Assembly (NCBI GenBank): GCA_016793095.1
Contig: JAEUJQ010000068.1
Coordinates: 30,184 to 94,183, forward strand
Length of the DNA: 64,000 nucleotides
Direction of reading: 5' to 3'
Source of the DNA: Myxococcaceae bacterium
GTDB lineage: Bacteria > Myxococcota > Myxococcia > Myxococcales > Myxococcaceae
Below, one piece after another: positions 26,548 through 33,446 of the stretch. The notes below the pieces were generated by a model. The model did no database searches, was not told the DNA's origin, and saw only the letters and a list, made by a program, of their open reading frames with translations. Each line of letters starts with the position of its first letter. The first letter of the stretch is position 1. The translations under genes and the position numbers were made by a program.

Positions 26548-27789
26548 ATGCCGATCAACATCTACGCCATCGCCACGCCGTTCGTGATCGTCCTCATCGC
26601 GCTCGAGGTGCTGTTCTGCCTCAAGCGCAAGAACGGGTACTACGAGTTCCAGGACTCGGTCGCGAGCCTGGGCACCGCCATCATCAACCAGTGCGTCAAC
26701 GTGGCCGTGGCCGTCATCTGGTACCCGGTGCTCGGCTGGCTGTCGGCGAACGGGCTGTTCAAGATCGAGGCGAACGTGTGGACGGGCCTCGCGCTCTTCC
26801 TCGGCGTCGACTTCCTGTTCTACTGGTTCCACCGGTTCGGGCACCGCACGAACATCGGCTGGGCGGCGCACATGCCGCACCACTCGACCGAGGAGCTCAA
26901 CTACGCCGTCGCCCTGCGCGCCTCGGTGACGCAGCGGTTCTTCTCCTTCTTCTTCTACGCGCCGCTCGCCTTCGTGGGCTTCGACGCCGAGTGGGTGATC
27001 GCGGTGGTGGCGTTCCACCTCGTGCTGCAGTTGCTGCCCCACACCCGCGTGGTGCCGAAGCTGCCGTCGTGGATCGACTCGTGGATGAACACGCCCAGCC
27101 ACCACCGCGTGCACCACGCGCGCAACGAGCGGTACCTCGACAAGAACTACGGCGGCTTCCTGATCATCTGGGACAAGCTCTTCGGCACGTTCGAGCCAGA
27201 GACCGAGGAGTGCTCCTACGGCGTCACCAGCCCGCCCAACACGTGGGATCCGACGTTCATCAACTTCCAGGTGTGGCGCGAGGTGGTGCGTGACGCGTGG
27301 GACGCTCCCCGGTTCCTCGACAAGCTGCGCATCTGGTTCATGCCGACGGGCTGGCGTCCGGCGGGGCTGCCGGAGCGCGCGAAGGGCCGGTGGCGTGACG
27401 AGAGCGGTCACGAGATCAAGTTCCAGTCCACGCAGATTCCGGGGAGCAGGGCGTACCTGATCGCCCAGGTGCTGCTCGGCTTCGGCCTGATGGTGCTGGT
27501 CAGCAGCGACAAGTCGCCGCTCAACGCGTGGCTCAAGGTGGTCCTCGCGGTGCTGCTCTGGGCGGCGGCCACCGCGTGGAGCGCGATGCTCGAGTCGAAG
27601 CGCTGGGCGATCCCGCTCGAGCTGGCGCGGCTGGTGGCGACCGCGGGCTTCATGACGATGCTGGGCGGGCTGGCGGTGCTGCCCACGCTGTGGGTCGTCG
27701 GCGCTGACGTGCTGCTGGTGGGCTCGGCGATCTGGGCGCTGACGCTGCGCCGGACCCAGGGCCCCCTTCAGGTGCCCGAGCTGGCGTGA
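26548..27789 (+). CDS. Sterol desaturase/fatty acid hydroxylase superfamily protein (AGMO-like)
   Basis: 413 residues. N-terminal membrane segments, then the diiron histidine boxes HRFGH, HMPHH and HHRVHH (about residues 99-190). The phrase LNYAVALRASVTQ after the second box resembles alkylglycerol monooxygenase. Four or so C-terminal hydrophobic segments follow (about 295-405). Integral membrane oxygenase acting on a lipid; ether-lipid cleavage is a plausible but unproven substrate. Divergent from a Crp-type regulator. Confidence 0.88.
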   Translation: MPINIYAIATPFVIVLIALEVLFCLKRKNGYYEFQDSVASLGTAIINQCVNVAVAVIWYPVLGWLSANGLFKIEANVWTGLALFLGVDFLFYWFHRFGHRTNIGWAAHMPHHSTEELNYAVALRASVTQRFFSFFFYAPLAFVGFDAEWVIAVVAFHLVLQLLPHTRVVPKLPSWIDSWMNTPSHHRVHHARNERYLDKNYGGFLIIWDKLFGTFEPETEECSYGVTSPPNTWDPTFINFQVWREVVRDAWDAPRFLDKLRIWFMPTGWRPAGLPERAKGRWRDESGHEIKFQSTQIPGSRAYLIAQVLLGFGLMVLVSSDKSPLNAWLKVVLAVLLWAAATAWSAMLESKRWAIPLELARLVATAGFMTMLGGLAVLPTLWVVGADVLLVGSAIWALTLRRTQGPLQVPELA

Positions 27790-27798
27790 GCCCGGCCT

Positions 27799-28824
27799 TC
27801 AGAACAGCGACAGCTGCGGCGCGAGGCGAGGTGGACGACGGAAGGTGTCGGCGCGTCGCCACTCGTCTTCCTGGTTGAAGCCCAGCCGGCGCGTCGTCAC
27901 CTCGAAGACCTGCGCGATGGCCTCGGCGTATTGACCCTCGCCCCGGCCACGCACCCCGAACCGGGCGTCGTAGAGCTTACCGTTCCGCGTCTCCCGCACG
28001 CGGTGGAGGATCTTCTCGGCCCTCAGCGGCAGCGCCTCGCGAATGCGCGCCTCGAACACCTCCTTCACGTGGCCGGGCAGGCGCAGCAGCACGTAGCCGG
28101 CGGTGCGCGCGCCAGCGTTCCACGCCGCCTCGAGCACCTCGCCCAGCTTCTCATCCGACACCCCGGGGATGATCGGCGCCACCATCACCCCCACGGGGAT
28201 GCCCGCCTTCGCGAGCGTCTCGATCGTCTGGAGCCGCCGGCGCGGGGTCGCCACACCCGGCTCGATCGCGCGCGCGAGGTCCTGATCGAAGATCGGGATC
28301 GAGATCGCCACCCGCACGGACGCGTCGCGATGCAGCTGCTGGAGCACGTCGAGGTCACGCTCGACCAGCGGCGCCTTCGTCACGATCGAGACGGGGTTCT
28401 TGTACTCGGCGCAGACCTCGAGGCAGCCGCGGGTCAGCTTCAGCGACGCCTCGAGTGGCTGGAAACAGTCGGTCACGCCGCTGAACATCACGAGCTCGCC
28501 CTTCCACGACGGGCGCTCGAAGGCGGCGCGCAACAGCTCCGCGGCGCGCCGCTTCACGACGATCTTCGTGTCGAAGTCGGTTCCCGCTCCAAACGACAGG
28601 TACTCGTGCGAAGGCCGCGCGTAGCAGTACGCGCAGGCGTGGTTGCAGCCGCGGTACGGGTTGACGCTCCAGCGGAAGCCGAGATCGGGACTGTCGTTAC
28701 TGGAGAGGATCGACGCGCTCGCGTCTTCGAAGACCTCCACCTTCGCGAGTGGAACCTCGTCGAGGTACTCGAGCGCGCTCGAGGCCCAGGGGTTGGGCGG
28801 GTTGGCGACGGGGGTGGGCTTCAC
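27799..28824 (-). CDS. Radical SAM protein (PA0069/SplB-like family)
   Basis: 341 residues. Cluster motif in NPYRGCNHACAYCYARPSHEY (C-x3-C-x2-C), then GVTDCFQPLE, VSIVTKAPLVERD and APIIPGVSD along the barrel. Resembles the PA0069/Rv2578c family related to spore photoproduct lyase. The reaction is not established. Convergent with the hydroxylase gene (9 bases between stops). Confidence 0.9.
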   Translation of the reverse strand: MKPTPVANPPNPWASSALEYLDEVPLAKVEVFEDASASILSSNDSPDLGFRWSVNPYRGCNHACAYCYARPSHEYLSFGAGTDFDTKIVVKRRAAELLRAAFERPSWKGELVMFSGVTDCFQPLEASLKLTRGCLEVCAEYKNPVSIVTKAPLVERDLDVLQQLHRDASVRVAISIPIFDQDLARAIEPGVATPRRRLQTIETLAKAGIPVGVMVAPIIPGVSDEKLGEVLEAAWNAGARTAGYVLLRLPGHVKEVFEARIREALPLRAEKILHRVRETRNGKLYDARFGVRGRGEGQYAEAIAQVFEVTTRRLGFNQEDEWRRADTFRRPPRLAPQLSLF

Positions 28825-28857
28825 GCCGCCAGAGTCGAGACTGAACCGAAGTTCAGG

Positions 28858-29181
28858 TCAAGCAGCCAGGATGCGCATGAGCGAGCCGACCGCCGCGTCG
28901 TCCCGCACGGGCGCTCCCATCGAAGTGAGGCAGAGGATCACGTCGTTCACCTCGAAGCGGCTCACGTGCAGGGTCTGATCGCGGAACGAGGCCTGGGCCT
29001 TCTTCGCCGCTGCGCCGAGCGCCCCGAGCTCCTCGAGGTCCACCTGGCCTTTGCCAGCGATGAGCAGCCCGTCGTGAGTGGTGAGCGCGACCGCGTCCAG
29101 GCTCCGCTTCAGGCACAGGGCGTCGAAGAAGTGGGTGAGCGCCTCGTGGATGCGGGTCGAGCGGCGGGTGCGGCGTTCCAT
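28858..29181 (-). CDS. Roadblock/LC7-like small protein
   Basis: 107 residues. LDAVALTTHDGLLIAGKGQVDLEELGALGAAAKKAQASF resembles the longin-like roadblock/LC7 fold that partners small GTPases such as MglA in myxobacteria. No GTPase gene is adjacent, so the link is inference. It ends 33 bases before the radical SAM gene start and may share a transcript with it. Confidence 0.6.
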   Translation of the reverse strand: MERRTRRSTRIHEALTHFFDALCLKRSLDAVALTTHDGLLIAGKGQVDLEELGALGAAAKKAQASFRDQTLHVSRFEVNDVILCLTSMGAPVRDDAAVGSLMRILAA

Positions 29182-29253
29182 TCGGTATCCTCCGGTTGCC
29201 TACAGGGGCCTACAAGCATGAGGCCAGCTGGAGCGACGGCAAGAAAACGGTCG

Positions 29254-29472
29254 TCAGAGGGCGAGCAGCGCCGAGACCGCGAGGTGATCCGAGCCCGAGC
29301 GTCCGATCACCCTGGCGTCGGTCGGCCGCACCGCGCCGCGGGTGAAGACGTAGTCGATGCGGGCGAAGGGCACGCGGCCGTCGACGCGGTTGGGCCAGGT
29401 CGCGCCCCAGTCGAAGTGGCGCTGCCGGAACGCGTCGACCCACCGGCCGCGGATCGAGCGGTAGAGGGCCGC
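29254..29472 (-). pseudogene. C-terminal remnant of an endonuclease/exonuclease/phosphatase-family gene
   Basis: Minus-strand reading from just after the stop of the AI-2E-type gene gives about 72 codons: ALYRSIRGRWVDAF, HFDWGATWPNRVDG, ARIDYVFTRGA and GRSGSDHLAVSALLAL, then TGA at 29254-29256. IDYVF and the terminal SDHLAV are the classic last motifs (catalytic Asp-His) of the EEP superfamily. There is no start codon and no N-terminal two thirds. The fragment is in frame with and directly behind the AI-2E gene stop, as if a deletion had removed the front. Confidence 0.75.
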
Positions 29473-30537
29473 TCAAGACGCCTGAGCGGGCGCTTGATTC
29501 ACGGGCGCGGGCTCGGCGGGAGGCGTCACGGGCGCGTCCTCTTCCTTGAACTCGGTGATCAGCTTCCCCGCGACGTAGAGGAACGGGAACGAGACGAAGA
29601 GGCCGACGAAGCCGAGCAGGTGCTCCCAGGCGATGAGCGAGAGGATCAGCACGAAGCCCGGCAGCGGCACGTGGCGCGCGGCGAGGCGCGGGTTGAGGAA
29701 GTAGGACTCGAGCTTGTGCAGCACGAAGGTAAGGCCGATGAAGAGGCCGACGCCGACGAAGCCCTTCGTCTGGTACGCGACCACCGACAGCACCGCGCCG
29801 GAGATCAGGTTGCCCACCACCGGGATCAGGCCGGACACGAAGATCAGCAACATCAACATCGGCACGTGCGGCACGCCGATCAGCAGCAGCACCGGCAGGG
29901 TGAGCAGCGCGTTGGCGGCGGCGACGATGAACTGGAGCTGCACCGTGAGGCTGACCGCGTCGGCGACGAACTCACCCCAGCGCGTCAGCGTGCCGAACAA
30001 CGAGTCGGGCGCGAGCGACTGGCGGAAGCTGCGCAGGCGCTCCTCGTCGAGGAAGTACACGACGGCGAGGATGAACCCGACGAGGGCGTAGATGACGAGG
30101 TGGCCGAGATCCGCCGCCGACTTCGCGACGTTCGCCGCGTAGTGCTGCGCCGACTCCACCAGCCGCTCGGTGTCGGGCAGGTGCGGCTCGAGCTCGAGGA
30201 AGAGCGGGTTCTCGCGCACCGCGGCGATGCGCTCGGGCAGCGTCTGGCGGGTCTCCTTCACCAGCTGCGCGACCCGCCCCGCGCTCAGCCACCCGCCCAG
30301 GCCCGCGGCGACGCTCACCAGCACCAGCACGAGCCCCAGCGACACCACCCGCGACAGCTTGAAGCGCCTCGAGACGAGGCCCGCCGACCAGAACAGCAGG
30401 CGCTCGAAGGCGACGAAGAACGCCAGCAGCACCAGCAGCTTTCGAAACACCAGCAGCAGCGCGAGGAAGGCGACCAACGCCAGCGCCCGCTTCGGCGTCT
30501 TCTCCCGGAAGAAGTCAGCCAGCCGGTCCCGTCGCAT
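29473..30537 (-). CDS. AI-2E family transporter (PerM/TqsA-like)
   Basis: 354 residues. N-terminal hydrophobic pair (about 17-50), another near 62-85, an amphipathic region, then a C-terminal membrane bundle (about 145-330) with FVSGLIPVVGNLISGAVLSVVAYQTKGFVG and the family tail LLGFVGLFVSFPFLYVAGKLITEF. Pro/Ala-rich extreme C-terminus. The family was named for autoinducer-2 export, but substrates vary. Confidence 0.88.
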   Translation of the reverse strand: MRRDRLADFFREKTPKRALALVAFLALLLVFRKLLVLLAFFVAFERLLFWSAGLVSRRFKLSRVVSLGLVLVLVSVAAGLGGWLSAGRVAQLVKETRQTLPERIAAVRENPLFLELEPHLPDTERLVESAQHYAANVAKSAADLGHLVIYALVGFILAVVYFLDEERLRSFRQSLAPDSLFGTLTRWGEFVADAVSLTVQLQFIVAAANALLTLPVLLLIGVPHVPMLMLLIFVSGLIPVVGNLISGAVLSVVAYQTKGFVGVGLFIGLTFVLHKLESYFLNPRLAARHVPLPGFVLILSLIAWEHLLGFVGLFVSFPFLYVAGKLITEFKEEDAPVTPPAEPAPVNQAPAQAS

Positions 30538-30558
30538 GCGCCCTCCGGAAACACGAAA

Positions 30559-30582
30559 GCCGCCGGAGTCTCCTCCGGCGGC
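30559..30582 (-). terminator. Terminator of tRNA-Gln
   Basis: GCCGCCGGAG (30559-30568) pairs with CTCCGGCGGC (30573-30582). Read on the minus strand it is followed by a T-rich stretch (TTTCGTGTTT). It lies just downstream of the tRNA and ahead of the AI-2E gene. Confidence 0.75.
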
Positions 30583-30591
30583 CTCGGTCAG

Positions 30592-30663
30592 CTGGGGAAC
30601 TAGGATTCGAACCTAGATAGGCAGAGTCAGAGTCTGCAGTCCTAGCCGTTAGACGATTCCCCA
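30592..30663 (-). tRNA. tRNA-Gln (anticodon CTG)
   Basis: 72 bases. Acceptor TGGGGAA pairs with TTCCCCA, discriminator G, CCA not encoded. Anticodon stem GCAGA/TCTGC encloses loop CTCTGAC, giving CTG. T-arm CTAGG-TTCGAAT-CCTAG. No att-like duplication near it. Confidence 0.95.
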
Positions 30664-30680
30664 AGATGCTGCAGTGCTGC

Positions 30681-31037
30681 TCACTTCTTCGGCCTGGATG
30701 GCTTTCCTTTACCAGAAGTCGGCTCGTTTGGAACCACGTAGATGCGAACCTCCTCGTTCGCCTCGTAGATGTTCAGACCCAGCCACTGGCCCTTTCCTGA
30801 CGGGTTGGGGATGTGGATGGCCTTCACCCCGGGCTGGTTGATGACGTTGCGCCAGGTGCTGGGGGAGTAGACCTTCCTGTAGAACTTCATGGTCCCCTCC
30901 CAGTCCGACGGGGACTTGTAGCGGTGCTCGCCCACCTGCCGGGCCGCGTCGGGCAGTACCGCCCCCAGGTCCGTCTCTCCGGCCAGGGCAGGGGCCGCGA
31001 GGAGGGCCGTCGTCATCACCAGGGCTCTCAGCACCAT
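30681..31037 (-). CDS. Small exported protein of unknown function
   Basis: 118 residues. Signal peptide MVLRALVMTTALLAAPALA with an Ala-x-Ala cleavage site. The mature part includes YKSPSDWEGTMKFYRKVYSPSTWRNVINQPGVKAIHIPNP and ends Lys/Pro-rich. Not recognised as a named family. Lies 10 bases after the CPBP protease gene and probably in the same operon with gltX. Confidence 0.78.
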   Translation of the reverse strand: MVLRALVMTTALLAAPALAGETDLGAVLPDAARQVGEHRYKSPSDWEGTMKFYRKVYSPSTWRNVINQPGVKAIHIPNPSGKGQWLGLNIYEANEEVRIYVVPNEPTSGKGKPSRPKK

Positions 31038-31047
31038 CGAACCTCCC

Positions 31048-31884
31048 TCACAGCCACTTCCAGGCCGAGATCACGTCCATGAAGACCGCCACCAGCCCGT
31101 GGAGGAGGGCTCCATACCAGAAGCTGCGGGTCCTCAACGCCAGAATGCCCAGCGCGATGCCCGCGACGATGCTGCCCAGCGCCTCCAGCTCGGCCTTGCC
31201 CAGGTGCATGATCGCGAACGGCGCCATCTGGAGCAGCACCGCCGCCGTCCTGCCCAGCTTCGGCAACAGCCCGTTCAGCATCCACCCGCGGAAGAGGAAC
31301 TCCCAGCCGACGAAGTAGGCGAAGTAACAGAGCTCGTAGAGCACGAAGAGCTTCACGCTCGTCACGCTCTGGCCGTCCACGTTCAGCATGAACGCCGAAT
31401 TCCCGGCGAGCGGGTAGATGCCCTTGAAGGCGTCGAGCTTCGAGGCGACGAAGGCCGCCGGCAGCATGACCGCGAGGAAGACGGCGGTGATCAGCAACCC
31501 CTGCCGCCAGTTGCCCAGGCCGAAGCCATACCTGCGGTGGAAGCTGCCCTTCGTCGCCACCGAGAGGACGAGCGGCACCACGAGGTAGAGGAGCAGCGAC
31601 GAGCCGAACCACCAGAAGTGGCCGAGCACGTTCGCCGCCGGGTGCTTGTCGAACCGGTCGCCGACGAGCGTGCGGAAGTAGCCGGTGTTGCCCTGGTAGT
31701 GGCTGATGATCAGCAGCGCGCAGGCGCCGCAGGCGACGACGGTGGGCTCCGAGGCGAAGCCCGCGAGGTACCGGCGGAAGAGCGTGACGAGCTGGCGGAT
31801 CCGCCCGGTCCGGCGTGGGAGCGCAGGCGGAGGAGGTGGCGCGTCGGGCTGCGGCGCCGGCTGGGGAGCGGCCTCCGGCGTCAC
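31048..31884 (-). CDS. CPBP-family intramembrane metalloprotease
   Basis: 278 residues. Pro-rich cytoplasmic start, then multiple membrane helices. Family motifs: GWEFLFRGWM (a WE variant of the EExxxR box), MAPFAIMHLGK and FWYGALLHGLVAV with the later His. The first Glu of the usual EE pair is Trp here, which occurs in some family members. Start overlaps the gltX stop (ATGA). Confidence 0.85.
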   Translation of the reverse strand: MTPEAAPQPAPQPDAPPPPPALPRRTGRIRQLVTLFRRYLAGFASEPTVVACGACALLIISHYQGNTGYFRTLVGDRFDKHPAANVLGHFWWFGSSLLLYLVVPLVLSVATKGSFHRRYGFGLGNWRQGLLITAVFLAVMLPAAFVASKLDAFKGIYPLAGNSAFMLNVDGQSVTSVKLFVLYELCYFAYFVGWEFLFRGWMLNGLLPKLGRTAAVLLQMAPFAIMHLGKAELEALGSIVAGIALGILALRTRSFWYGALLHGLVAVFMDVISAWKWL

Positions 31885-33326
31885 CGCAGGGCCGCGTCGA
31901 GGCGGTGGAAGGTCTCGTCACGACCGAGCAGCTCGAGCGTCACTCCGATGCCCGGGCTCACCGTGTTGCCGGTAGCGGCGACGCGGATCGGCTGCGCCAC
32001 CGCGCCCACCTTCGCGCCGTTGGCGTCGGCCACCGTCTTGACGATCGGGTCGAGGGCCGCGGTCGTCCAGTCGGTCAGCTTCGCGAGCTCCTCGCGCGCC
32101 TTCTGCAGGAGCGCCTTGCCCTCGGGCGTCAGGTGCTTCGCCGCCGCCGCGCCGTCGATGGTGACGCCCTTCACGTAGTAGGGCTTCAATTTCTCGGCCA
32201 TCTCCACCAGCGTCGTGGAGCGCTCGGCGAACGCGCGCACTCCCAGCTCGAGCTTCGCGTCCACCGCGGCCTCGGGCACGCCCGTCGCCTGCAGGTACGG
32301 GAGCAGCTGCATCGCCACCTCGAGCGGCTCGGTGTTCTTGATCCAGTGCTGGTTCAACGCGACCAGCTTCCCCGGGTTCCACACGCCGTTGGCCTTGCCA
32401 ACGTGCTCGAAGTCGAACTTCTCGATCAGCTGCTCGCGCGTGAAGGTCTCGTCGTTGCCGTGGCTCCAGCCGAGGCGCGCGATGAAGTTGAGGAGCGCGT
32501 GGGGGAGAATGCCGTTCTCCTTGTGCTTCATGACGTCGGCCTCGGGGTGCCGGCGCTTGCTCAGCTTCTCCTTGTCCTGTCCGAGGATGAGCGGGATGTG
32601 GGCGAAGCGCGGCGGCTCCCAGCCGAAGGCCTCGTAGATCATCAGCTGCGGGAAGGTGCTGTTGATGTGCTCCTGGCCGCGCCCGACGTGGGTGATGGCC
32701 ATGTCGTGATCGTCCACCACGCAGCCGAAGTTGTAGAGCGGCACGCCGTCGCTCCGCAGCAGCACGAAGTCGTCGAAGTCGTCGTAGGGCTTCTCGATGC
32801 GGCCCAGCACGAGATCGTCGAAGCCGAACCGGCCCTCGCGGCGAGGCATCTTGAAGCGGATCAGCGCGGGCTTCTCGAGGGTCTGGTTCTTGTCGCGCCA
32901 GGGGCTGGTGAACTTGAAGCCGGCCGAGCGCAGGTCGTCGCCCTCCTTGAGGCCCTTCTCGGCGGCGAAGGCCTTGCGGGCCGCGCTCAGCTCGTCCTCC
33001 GTCGAGTAGTCGCGGTAGGCCCAGCCGGCGTCGATCAGCTGCTGCGCGAGCTGCCCGTAGCGGTCGAGCTTCTTCATCTGGAAGTAGGGGCCGTGGCGGC
33101 CGTCCTTGCCGGGGCCTTCGTCCCAGTCGATGCCCAGCCAGGTGAGCCCATCGAGGATCGCCTGGAGCGACTGCGGCGTGCTGCGCTCTTGATCGGTGTC
33201 CTCGATGCGCAGCACGAAGGTGCCGCCGTGCCGACGGGCGAAGAGCCAGTTGAAGAGCGCCGTGCGGGCGCCTCCGATGTGCAGGTAGCCGGTGGGCGAG
33301 GGCGCAAAGCGCAGACGTGGCTTCAT
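31881..33326 (-). CDS. gltX: Glutamate-tRNA ligase
   Basis: 481 residues from ATG 33326; the frame is open upstream but that part is low-complexity shadow of the next gene. Class I signatures: RFAPSPTGYLHIGGARTALFNW (HIGH box) near the start, RIEDTDQERS, and EKLSKRRHP (KMSKS equivalent). Helical anticodon-binding C-terminal domain. Charges tRNA-Glu. Discriminating versus non-discriminating activity cannot be decided from sequence alone. Confidence 0.97.
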   Translation of the reverse strand: MKPRLRFAPSPTGYLHIGGARTALFNWLFARRHGGTFVLRIEDTDQERSTPQSLQAILDGLTWLGIDWDEGPGKDGRHGPYFQMKKLDRYGQLAQQLIDAGWAYRDYSTEDELSAARKAFAAEKGLKEGDDLRSAGFKFTSPWRDKNQTLEKPALIRFKMPRREGRFGFDDLVLGRIEKPYDDFDDFVLLRSDGVPLYNFGCVVDDHDMAITHVGRGQEHINSTFPQLMIYEAFGWEPPRFAHIPLILGQDKEKLSKRRHPEADVMKHKENGILPHALLNFIARLGWSHGNDETFTREQLIEKFDFEHVGKANGVWNPGKLVALNQHWIKNTEPLEVAMQLLPYLQATGVPEAAVDAKLELGVRAFAERSTTLVEMAEKLKPYYVKGVTIDGAAAAKHLTPEGKALLQKAREELAKLTDWTTAALDPIVKTVADANGAKVGAVAQPIRVAATGNTVSPGIGVTLELLGRDETFHRLDAALR

Positions 33327-33446
33327 GGTCGGCGCCCCTAGCAGACGGCGCGGCCCATGGGGATCAGTCTCGAAGGGAGGTCGGAAACGGGCAGCGGGGA
33401 GGACGAATACGCTAGGCTGCTTCGTCTGGCCGGTCAGGAGTCCAAC

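Noticed and set aside
27931..30603. 890-codon open frame on the plus strand
   Set aside because: It runs antisense to the radical SAM, roadblock-like and AI-2E genes, its composition is His/Arg/Glu-rich without domains, and the opposite strand has clear motifs throughout.
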